Source: Skeletonema tropicum
Taxonomy: Eukaryota > Bacillariophyta > Thalassiosirophyceae > Thalassiosirales > Thalassiosiraceae
NCBI GenBank assembly: GCA_037178625.1
Contig: CM074127.1
Span: 3,410,001-3,474,000, forward strand
Reading direction: 5' to 3'
Length of the DNA: 64,000 nucleotides
In this document: positions 29,807-39,230 of the stretch, one piece after another
Numbering within the stretch: the first letter of the stretch is position 1
Layout of the letters: every line of letters begins with the position of its first letter
Translations under genes and position numbers: made by a program
The notes under the pieces: generated by a model
The model's database searches: none
Seen by the model: the letters and a program-made list of their open reading frames with translations, nothing else
Told to the model about the DNA's origin: nothing

Positions 29807-31934
29807 ATGGGGAGAAGTCTACGCTCTGGACGGACACTGAAGAGTCTTTCTCCTCCCAAGCAGAGAGGAGGAGCAAGAAAAGCTGCCGCAAGTGATGTGC
29901 CCAAAAGCACCAACCCTGCTCCTCCAGCAAAGGCAGGACGTGCAAAGAAAGCAGCACAGAAACAAGCGGTTTCTAAAGAAGAGGAAGAGAAGGACAGTAC
30001 TGCTTCAGAATCTGGAAGTGAAAGTGAGTCTGGTAGCGACAGTGAGTCAAGTGATGAAGTTGAACAGGTAGCACCCGTCCCACTCAAGAAAGCAAAGGTC
30101 GCTGCGAAAGAAGAAAGTTCCGAAGATGATGATAGCGGTAGTGAAGAAGAAAGTTCTGAAGGTGAAGAAGATGATAGTGACGATGATAATGCTGATGGCG
30201 ATGATGACCAGGGGTTTACCGACGAAAATGCTAAATGGTTGAAACCTAAACAAAGCAAGATGCAACTTATGGAATCTGATGAGGATGAGGATGAAGAAAA
30301 TGACGAATTCGGTAGCGCCTCTGATGAAGGAAGCGATGATGAAATGCTCGAGGTAGAACGTCAATCGCGCATCATCGATGAAGAGATGAAATTGGAGCAA
30401 GAAGAGGCTGAATCTGAACTTCGTCGGACCATTGCACAGCAAACTAGTGTATATCACTTGCCAACGGCGGAGGAGCTAGAAGAAGACGAAAATCGAGTTG
30501 TGCCACCCTCTGAACTTAGAGAGAGGATTGACGATATATTAGAGGTGCTGGCTGATTTCAAGACGCGTAGGGAACCCGGTAGGAGCCGCTCTGAATACAT
30601 TGAAAGACTTGGTCAAGACATGGCAGAGCTCTTTGGATATTTGCAAGAGCTTGTCGACTACTTTCTATCAATGTTTGGACCAAATGAATGTCTTGAATTC
30701 CTTGAGGCGTCTGATAAATCTCGTCCGTTGGTAGTGAGAGTCAATACCCTGAAAGCTCGGCGTAAAGACTTGGCAGCAGCTTTGATGAAGCGTGGTGTGC
30801 GTCTCGATCCTTTGGCAAACTGGAGTAAGGTTGGGTTGAAAATTTATGAAAGTACAGTGCCGATTGGTGCTACTCCAGAATACTTGGCTGGCCACTACAT
30901 GCTTCAAAGTGCAGCTTCCATGTGCCCAGTGATGGCGCTTGGGCCTCAACCTGGTGATCGCGTGATGGATATGTCTGCCGCTCCTGGAGGGAAGACATCT
31001 TATATCGCACAGCTCATGCGAAACAAAGGTGTAGTGATTGCTAATGACTTGAAACCTGAGCGTCAAAAGGCTACCGTTGCGAATTTACACCGTCTCGGAG
31101 TGAGGAATGCAGTGACGTGTTGCTACGACGGTCGCAAGATTGGAGCTCAGATGCGCAACTCTTTTGATCGTATTTTGCTCGATGCCCCTTGTAGTGGATT
31201 GGGAGTGATCTCTCGTGATCCCAGTGTGAAGGTGCAAAGGACCATTCCGGATGTCAAGAGGTGTGCGCATCTTCAAAAGGAGCTATTGGTGGCTGCGATT
31301 GATGCTTTAAATCACAAGAGTAAGAAAGGCGGCGGATACATGGTGTATAGTACGTGTTCTGTGGCTGTAGCTGAGAATGAAGAGGTAGTGAACTATTTGC
31401 TATCAAAGAGGGACGTGAAAATTGTCGATGCTGGGCTTGATTTTGGTACGTTACAATTGCTTGATTCTGTGAGCTTTACTGCTTTGTAGATATCTCATCG
31501 ATTTGTTACTTTGTGGCGTAGGCAAACCCGGCTTCACGCGCTTTGAGCACAAGCGATTCCATCCCTCGCTCGCCCTCACGCGAAGATTCTATCCCCACGT
31601 TCACAATATGGATGGATTTTACGTGGCGAAGATCCAAAAGTTGAGTGACAAACGCAATGGAGAGGCGGAAAAGAAGGAGGAGGAGGCGGTGAAAGAAGCA
31701 GCGGGAGAAACTGCTGCAGCAGAAACAGAAACTAAAGTCGAAGATAACAAGAGGAGTGAAAAGAAGAAAAAGAGAGTCAAGAAGTTTCGCAAAAATGAAT
31801 CCAACGATGAGGAACAAGTCGTCCGAAAGAAGTCGAAGATGAGCATTCCTAATGTACGAGTTCAGAAATCTGCGAAAAAGAAGACGAATGCAAAGGTTTC
31901 AAAACCAAGAAGAATGAAAATCACTGGCATGTGA
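29807..31934 (+). CDS. NOP2: NOP2/NSUN1 nucleolar 25S/28S rRNA cytosine-5 methyltransferase
   Basis: Nop2 methylates a cytosine of large-subunit rRNA and is needed for 60S assembly in the nucleolus. The start is taken as ATG 29807 ([14 protein letters not shown]). A long Lys/acidic N-terminal region with Ser/Glu/Asp runs precedes the catalytic part: [57 protein letters not shown] (SAM motif I), [14 protein letters not shown] (motif IV Cys) and [15 protein letters not shown] (catalytic Cys). A 76-bp intron (31446-31521, phase 1) joins LDFG to [31 protein letters not shown], the diagnostic C-terminal block, follows, then a basic nucleolar-type tail. Frame intact. Confidence 0.93.
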
Positions 31935-32024
31935 AAATAGATCTCTTTAAGTAACAACAAAATTTGCCTATTGTGAAAATTTTATGCCGACACATTTACT
32001 CTATTTGCAGCTTTGTTTAGACAA

Positions 32025-33814
32025 TTACACAGCAAGATTGGCTTCTACTTCAGCATCGGCTTCATCGGACGGGAAGAGCTCGTCCTTGATCTTTGAGCCC
32101 ATGAGAGCTGTTCCGGTGAAGGTACATGCCATTAGGAAAAGCCAGACTGAACTCCATCCGAAAGTAGCCTGCAAAGGACCAACAGCAAGGAGACCAATTG
32201 AGGCGGTAATTGCTCCGCAACCGTTGATAAGACCAGTCACAGTTCCAAGCGACTTGTTGTTGCCACGAACAGATGGGTGAGATGCAAGATCTGCTGCAAC
32301 AGCCGAGGTGATGATGTTGTTAGGTCCTCCTACAAGGATACCCATAATACCCAACATGACAAGAAGGGGAAGAGCAGAGAGCTCCTCAGACTTGAGGGAG
32401 AACACGAATAGGAAGACGAAAAGGCTTGTCATGAATACCCCAATAACACTTGCACGGCGTCCTCCGAAAAGGTCCGACACATATCCAACAATGATTCCAC
32501 CAGGCATCATGCCCACAGAATAAAGAGATGCGATGAGGTTGGCAGTCACTGGATCAAAGTGCTTTCCCAAAAAGTAAGGAAGCCAGAAGAAAAGGACGTA
32601 GTTGGTAAGTTTGAAGAATCCAAATGCGAATGCATACTGAGCAACCATGGGAATTCGGAGAGCAGCACCATATGAGATTGGAGCAGGTCCTTCGTCAACA
32701 ACGGTGTCTCCATTAGCTTGCTTCGCTTTGAGCTTCTCCATACGAATCCTGACTTCGGGAGTGATAATTCCAACATCAGCGGGGTCAGCAATCAATTGCA
32801 TGGTCAAGAAACCCCAAGCAAAGTTGGTGACTGCAGGAATGAGAAGAGCCCACCAGTAATCAAATCCAGCCCCAAGTACGAAAGCAGTACAAAGTGCAGC
32901 GGTGACGTCACCACAGTATTGATGGCAAGTCCAAAGACCAAAGATGAGGCCACGGCTTTCAATAGATTTCTTGTCGCAAAACCAATTTCCCATTACAGCA
33001 GTACCTGTAAATTAGAGAAAATGCAACGTTTAGATCACTGCGTCGTGAATGCAGTATTATTATCAATACAAGTCAAAGTCATTTCAATCTGCAACGTACC
33101 GACGGGGCCACCAGTAGACTGAAAGAATCCAAACAAGAAGTACACCGCAAGAATGAAGAAGTTACCAAGAGTCATACTGAAGGAAAGGAAGTCGAACCAA
33201 AGAGAGACATTGATCAAGAAGAGACAGATACCACTTCCGAACAATCCAATGGCCAAAACTGTGGTAGGGTTGAATGTATCACCCAACTTTCCCGAAATGA
33301 TGTTCCCTGCAGCATATGTTCCCATGAAAACGGTGTCCATCTCTGATAAGATGAGTGGCGAATAGCCGGCAGTTTCTTGAAGCTGTTGCTTGACAGTGGA
33401 GTAACATTTGCGTGAGAAGTGTGCCATGAAGTAGCCACCAAATGTAACGAAGAAGGCCCATCTGTGATGTGATGCGGAAAGTTTGACAAAATTGAAAAGT
33501 TAGAACTATACATGACAAATGTTAGGATGATAGTGAAGTGCATTCATTCATTCACTCATTCAGCCTCTAATAGCACCGATAACGACCATGTCGTCTTCCA
33601 TATGACTCCTCAATCACATTCACTTTAACAATCAGAGAAGATTCAGCAGATTCATGCAATTGCATTGGCATATGTCTGGCAATGACAGTAAACCAGCCTA
33701 ATTCATTGAAAGGATAACTTACGGCTGGTAGGCCTTCAACTTCTTCATGTTTTCCTCCTCTTCATTGTTTCCTTTGACCAAGGAGGTCGTCTCTGTAGCG
33801 TTGAGGGGTGGCAT
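32025..33814 (-). CDS. SLC37-like sugar-phosphate/phosphate exchanger (MFS)
   Basis: A major-facilitator transporter of the organophosphate:phosphate antiporter group; SLC37 proteins exchange sugar phosphates for phosphate, typically at the ER. Three exons: 33814-33723 (MPPLNATETTSLVKG to KLKAYQP), 33461-33100 and 33004-32025, with introns 33722-33462 (261 bp) and 33099-33005 (95 bp). After the first intron come WAFFVTFGGYFMAHFSRKCY and MGTYAAGNIISGKLGD (the loop 2-3 motif). Later are GTAVMGNWFCDKKSIESRGL, IFGLWTCHQYCGDV and LMVQ-type helices; about 12 membrane helices can be counted. The linker before the second half contains KLKAKQANGD. C-terminal tail is acidic. Substrate cannot be fixed from sequence. 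Confidence 0.82.
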
Positions 33815-34281
33815 CGTTACTTTGTTGCTCTTAGTGTTTGAAAGACATCAACAACTTGTGGAGATGCTGGCAAAATGAAATGATGGGTGGAGGGAGGAAG
33901 AAGGAAATCAATCAAAAAGGCATGCAAAAAGGATTCGCAAAACCTCTCAAAGATCCAAAATTCAAAGAAAGTGTGGAAGAAGTGAAAGTTCAAATGCCGG
34001 CGCGGAACATTGGACAAAAATCGAACGCATCACCATTTGGGGGGCTGGGGGCACAGACCCCTTTCCTCCCCCAGGCGGGAAGAGAAAAGAAAGGGCCGAG
34101 CAAAAGGCTGAGCATTTCTTCTTGGTGATGTGGCTGACACGACACATCTGATAACATTCAGCAGCTTGACACTACGGAATTAATGGTTCATGGTTGGTGA
34201 AATAATAATATCGACATCGGTGCTGCAGTGTTCAGTATAGAGGCACTCCTGCCTGACCATCTTGGATAGATATTATTGATA
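33815..34281. other. Divergent intergenic region, transporter and plastid membrane protein
   Basis: A 467-bp stretch between outward-facing genes. It contains GC-rich runs around 34038-34080 and no supported coding region. Confidence 0.4.
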
Positions 34282-35076
34282 ATGCATCGATCTAAAATGT
34301 GGAGCTCTTTTCTGATGATTACCTCGTACATCTGCATAATAGTTGCTCATCTGAGCTGCTTGGTAAATTGCTTCGTTCTTCCTGCTCACAACATACCGTT
34401 CGGAACAAAAACACACACTGCTGCGGCCACCGCTGGCAGAACTCTGAAGCTAACCAGCGATGAAGACTTTGCGTCCTATGAGTACGAGGGAGGAGATGAC
34501 GGTCAGCAACTAGCAAGTGAATTCTATCAAGAATTAGAATATCGGCGTAGGCACGGAGAAGAAACTTACACCGTCAGAAGCGAACCCAAACAACAACGAA
34601 AACTGTTTAGCACCAAGACTCGTCAAAATGCTGCCGCTACTCAAAAAACAGCCGTGTCGGCGGGATTATTCTCTGGAGGTGGGAGTACAGTTTACAGCTC
34701 TGGGAGGTCAATACGTGCTGAAATTGACATTTTGAATAGGAGCATGGCGGAGGATTCCAAGCGGAGGGAGAAGTGGTATTATGTTGACTTTGATCTAAGT
34801 CCTGAACAAATGGAGAACTTGATGAAACTTTTAGGATCTTCGTTAGTTATCATTGCTGTTGCTGGCATTTTCTTTGAAATATCGGGGGGAGGGGTAAGCA
34901 CAATAACGCTTATCAATGATGCGGCAAAGGATGGCATAACGAGCTTTATGATAGGCGTTGGTAATGGAGAAGTTTTCATGGGAGAGGAAGCTGCGTGGCT
35001 TATGAAAGAGTCCTCCACTTTAGCTACATCTATCGTGCATGCCGTTTCTTCAGTGGAAGGGATGGTTCTCTTCTAG
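34282..35076 (+). CDS. Plastid-targeted single-pass membrane protein, unknown function
   Basis: ATG at 34282 gives MHRSKMWSSFLMITSYICII, a hydrophobic signal peptide ending SCLVNC, followed directly by FVLPAHNIPFG. A Phe at the first position after cleavage marks import into the stroma of complex red plastids (the ASAFAP-type motif). A Thr/Ala/Lys-rich transit-like segment follows. The mature part has a hydrophilic region (residues about 60-175) and one membrane helix (SLVIIAVAGIFFEISGGGVS, about 195-215). The C-terminal domain is about 60 residues long and ends VHAVSSVEGMVLF. I do not recognise the family. The frame is intact. Confidence 0.7.
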   Translation: MHRSKMWSSFLMITSYICIIVAHLSCLVNCFVLPAHNIPFGTKTHTAAATAGRTLKLTSDEDFASYEYEGGDDGQQLASEFYQELEYRRRHGEETYTVRSEPKQQRKLFSTKTRQNAAATQKTAVSAGLFSGGGSTVYSSGRSIRAEIDILNRSMAEDSKRREKWYYVDFDLSPEQMENLMKLLGSSLVIIAVAGIFFEISGGGVSTITLINDAAKDGITSFMIGVGNGEVFMGEEAAWLMKESSTLATSIVHAVSSVEGMVLF

Positions 35077-35430
35077 TTACGTTGTAAAAAGCACATTGTT
35101 ATGAATTATGAGTGAGAAGTTTAGGGAGAGAATAGAATTGTGTAAAATAATAGAATGAAACAGATGAAGAATTTAACAAACATTATCAATATGAGGGTAA
35201 GGTATTCCACAACAAATGATCAGCCTACCTGCAATCAACCAAAACAGAACGAAAGAAATAATGCATAAGAGGACAAAAGACAAGTAACACATCGAACCAT
35301 CAAAGAATCTACAACAACAACAATAAGCTAATGCGAAAGACATCTGACGCAACTTAAACATAGCTTAAGACATTAGCGCATATATTCAAAAACAAGGTAG
35401 AAAAAACGGGAAGGAAATCCAGAACAACAA
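35077..35430. other. AT-rich left flank of the satellite array
   Basis: Region between the plastid membrane-protein gene and the start of the tandem array. Rich in A and AC/AA dinucleotides; no gene supported. Confidence 0.4.
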
Positions 35431-35942
35431 ATGTGGTGCTGCTGGCAAACCCACACTGGACCTCTCACATCAGCTACGAGACTGAATCTTCGCTTCTACT
35501 TCCGCCAAACGACTGAGCAGTACAAATGTGCTTGTCTAGTATCACCGCCGAGTACAATGGGCCACTAGTTGCGGCTCATGCCCATACTGACGGCAATAGA
35601 TACAATTTTGGTAGGATGTGGTGCTGCCGGCCAGCCTACACTGGACCTCTCATATAAGCTACGAGACTGAATCTTCGCTTCTACTTCCGCCAAACGTCTG
35701 AGCAGTGCTAATGTGCTTGCATATTATCAGCGCGAAGTACAATGGGCCACTAGAAGCGGCTCATGCCCATACTGACGGCATAGATACGATTTGATAGGAT
35801 TTGTTACTTCCGGCGAGCCTACACTGGACCTCTCATATCAGCTACTAGACAGTATCTTCGTTTCTACTTACACCGAACGTCTAAGCAGTGCTAAAGTGCT
35901 CATATAAAAAACATCACCGCCGACTAGAATGGGCCCCTAGAA

Positions 35943-37800
35943 GCGGCTCATGCCCATACTGACGGCGATAGATACGATTTGGTAGGATGTGGTGCTGCCG
36001 GCCAGCCCACACTGGACCTCTCACATCAGCATCGAGGTTGTACCATCGCTTCTACGGACGCTAGTCGTCTGAGCGGTAGAAATGAGCTTGTGTGCTATTA
36101 CCGCCGACTACAATGGGCCACTAGAAGCGGCTCATGCCCATACTGACGGCGATAGATACGATTTGGTAGGATGCGGTGCTGCCGGCCAGCCCACACTGGA
36201 CCTCTCACATCAGCTAGGAGGTTGTAGCATCGCTTCTACGGACGCTAGTCGTCTGAGCGGTACAAATGAGCTAGTGTATTGTAGTATCACCAAAGAAATA
36301 GAATGTGCCACTAGAAGCGGCTCATGCCCATACTGACGGCGATAGATACGATTTGGTAGGATGTGGTGCTGCCGGCCAGCCCACACTGGACCTCTCACAT
36401 CAGCTACGAGGTTGTAGCATCGCTTCTACGGACGCTAGTCGGCTGAGCGGTAGAAATGAGCTTGTGTAGTATGGCACCGCCGACTAGAATGGGCCACTAG
36501 AAGCGGCTCATGCCCATACTGACGGCGATAGATACGATTTGGTAGGATGTGGTGCTGCCGGCCAGCCCACACTGGACCTCTCACATCAGCTAGGAGGATG
36601 TAACATCGGTTCTACGGACGCTAGTCGTCTGAGCGGTACGAATGAGCTTGTGTAGTAGCACCGCAGACTAGAATGGGCCACTAGGAAGCGGCTCATGCCC
36701 ATACTGACGGCGATAGATACGATTTGGTAGGATGTGGTGCTGCCGGCCAGCCCACACTGGACCTCTCACATCAGCTAGGAGGTTGTAGCATCGCTGCTAC
36801 GGACGCTAGTCGTCTGAGCGGTACGAATGAGCTAGTGTAGTATCACCGATGAAAATAATGTGCCACTAGAAGCGGCTCATGCCCATACTGACGGCGATAG
36901 ATACGATTTGGTAGGATGTGGTGCTGCCGGCCAGCCCACACTGGACCTCTCACATCAGCATCGAGGTTGTACCATCGCTTCTACGGACGCTAGTCGTCTG
37001 TGCGGTAGAAATGAGCTTGTGTGCTATTACCGCAGACTACAATGGGCCACTAGAAGCGGCTCATGCCCATACTGACGGCGATAGATACGATTTGGTAGGA
37101 TGCGGTGCTGCCGGCCAGCCCACACTGGACCTCTCACATCAGCTAGGAGGTTGTAGCATCGCTTCTACGGACGCTAGTCGTCTGAGCGGTACAAATGAGC
37201 TAGTGTATTGTAGTATCACCAAGAAAATAATGTGCCACTAGAAGCGGCTCATGCCCATACTGACGGCGATAGATACGATTTGGTAGGATGTGGTGCTGCC
37301 GGCCAGCCCACACTGGACCTCTCACATCAGCTACGAGGTTGTAGCATCGCTTCTACGGACGCTAGTCGTCTGAGCGGTAGAAATGAGCTTGTGTAGTATG
37401 CACCGACGACTAGAATGGGCCACTAGAAGCGGCTCATGCCCATACTGACGGCGATAGATACGATTTGGTAGGATGTGGTGCTGCCGGCCAGCCCACACTG
37501 GACCTCTCACATCAGCTAGGAGGATGTAACATCGGCTTCTACGGACGCTAGTCGTCTGAGCGGTACGAATGAGCTTGTGTAGTGGCACCGCAGACTAGAA
37601 TGGGCCACTAGAAGCGGCTCATGCCCATACTGACGGCGATAGATACGATTTGGTAGGATGTGGTGCTGCCGGCCAGCCCACACTGGACCTCTCACATCAG
37701 CTAGGAGGTTGTAGCATCGCTTCTACGGACGCTAGTCGTCTGAGCGGTACGAATGAGCTTAGTGTAGTATCACCGCATGAAATGAATGGGCCACTAGAAG
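35943..37800. repeat. Higher-order repeat: five-monomer unit of about 928 bp, two tandem copies
   Basis: Monomers 929 bp apart share private variants. CAGCATCGAGGTTGTACCATC occurs only near 36028 and 36956. GGATGCGGTGCTG occurs only near 36169 and 37098. GTGTATTGTAGTATCACC occurs only near 36274 and 37203. GAGGATGTAACATCGG occurs near 36595 and 37519. Thus 35943-36871 and 36872-37799 are successive copies of a five-monomer block. The first monomer of a possible third copy (after 37800) keeps ACCATCG and a GTCTGT variant, but later monomers do not. Confidence 0.75.
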
Positions 37801-38999
37801 CGGCTCATGCCCATACTGACGGCGATAGATACGATTTGGTAGGATGTGGTGCTGCCGGCCAGCCCACACTGGACCTCTCACATCAGCATAGGAGGTATGT
37901 ACCATCGCTTCTACGGACGCTAGTCGTCTGTAGCGGTACAAATGAGCTTGTGTAGCTATCACCGACGACTAGAATGGGCCACTAGGAGCGGCTCATGCCC
38001 ATACTGACGGCGATAGATACGATTTGGTAGGATGTGGTGCTGCCGGCCAGCCCACACTGGACCTCTCACATCAGCTTAGGAGGTTGTAGCATCGCTTCTA
38101 CGGACGCTAGTCGTCTGAGCGGTACAAATGAGCTATGTGTAGTATTCACCGACGAAATAGAATGGGCCACTAGGAAGCGGCTCATGCCCATACTGACGGC
38201 GATAGATACGATTTGGTAGGATGTGGTGCTGCCGGCCAGCCCAAACTGGACCTCTCACATCAGCTAGGAGGTATGTAGCATCGCTTCTACGGACGCTAGT
38301 CGTCTGAGCGGTACACATGAGCTTGTGTGGTATGCACCGACGACTAGAATGGGCCACTAGGAAGCGGCTCATGCCCATACTGACGGCGATAGATACGATT
38401 TGGTAGGATGTGGTGCTGCCGGCCAGCCCACACTGGACCTCTCACATCAGCTTCGAAAGTTGTAGGATCGCATCTACGGACGCTAGTCGTCTGAGCGGTA
38501 CAAATGAGCTTGTGTAGTATCACCGACGACTAGAATGGGCCACTAGGAGCGGCTCATGCCCATACTGATGGCGATAGATACGATTTGGTAGGATGTGGTG
38601 CTGCCGGCCAGCCCACACTGGACCTCTCACATCAGCTAAGAGGATTTAACATCGCTTCTACGGACGCTAGTCGTCTGAGCGGTACAAATGAGCTTGTGTA
38701 GTATCACCGACGAACTAGAATGGGCCACTAGGAGCGGCTCATGCCCATACTGACGGCGATAGATACGATTTGGTAGGATGTGGTGCTGCCGGCCAGCCCA
38801 CACTGGACCTCTCACATCAGCTAGGAGGTTGTAGCATCGCTTCTACGGACGCTAGTCGTCTGAGCGGTACAAATGAGCTTGTGTAGTATTGCCGACGACT
38901 AGAATGGGCCACTAGAAGCGGCTCATGCCCATACTGACGGCGATAGATACGATTTGGTAGGATGTGGTGCTGCCGGCCAGCCCACACTGGACCTCTCAC

Positions 39000-39014
39000 A
39001 TCAGCTAGGAGGTT
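39000..39014. repeat. Target-site duplication, left copy
   Basis: ATCAGCTAGGAGGTT, identical to 44986-45000. It is part of the satellite monomer and borders the 3' end of the minus-strand retroelement. Confidence 0.9.
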
Positions 39015-39230
39015 AAATAAATAATAAATACAAAGTTAATCAGATTAGATATCTATGATACTAAAAGGGACCTGCTTCGGTACAACTGTACGGTCTTTTC
39101 TATTGCCGAATGGCTTTCCAGACAGCAAGACGGGAAACTTCCCGTAGGAGTCAAGGACTCCTCTTAAACGCCGAAGCGTCTGTAACCAGGTGAGAGTGCT
39201 CCTGCGACACATAGTTGGGACTCAATTCTT
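39015..39230 (-). other. Retroelement 3' UTR with chained hairpins
   Basis: Three perfect inverted repeats are nearly adjacent. 39130-39145 has a 7-bp stem ACGGGAA/TTCCCGT. 39146-39162 has a 7-bp stem AGGAGTC/GACTCCT with a 3-base loop. 39168-39179 has a 4-bp stem, which on the sense strand reads ACGC-TTCG-GCGT, a cUUCGg tetraloop. A fourth small one, GTAC-AACT-GTAC, lies at 39080-39091. The T/A-rich 3' tail occupies 39015-39030. Confidence 0.75.

Larger units (their letters stand above)
35431..39014. repeat. Satellite array, about 19 monomers of about 186 bp
   Basis: Head-to-tail tandem repeats. Using the anchor GCGGCTCATGCC-like segment, copies begin at 35571, 35756, 35943, 36127, 36317, 36503, 36688, 36872, 37056, 37243, 37429, 37613, 37800, 37988, 38177, 38364, 38549, 38733 and 38918. 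Spacing is 184-190 bp. Each monomer has a nearly invariant core (from GCGGCTCATG to CTCACATCAGC, about 90 bp) and a more variable half with many one-base insertions and deletions. The three leftmost copies are more diverged, as expected at an array edge. Every frame that stays open through monomers is a by-product of the repeat. The array resumes for one unit after the retroelement (45001). Confidence 0.95.

Noticed and set aside
33838..34128. 96-codon plus-strand frame upstream of the plastid membrane-protein gene
   Set aside because: Overlaps the transporter promoter, has no domain and an unlikely composition.
36082..38999. Open frames of 60-107 codons on both strands in the satellite
   Set aside because: They repeat with the monomer, have no consistent start or stop, and are broken by one-base indels in the variable half; they are by-products of the repeat.
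35431..39014. Possible CRISPR-like array
   Set aside because: Units of about 186 bp with no short direct repeat and unique spacers; a eukaryotic satellite explains it fully.
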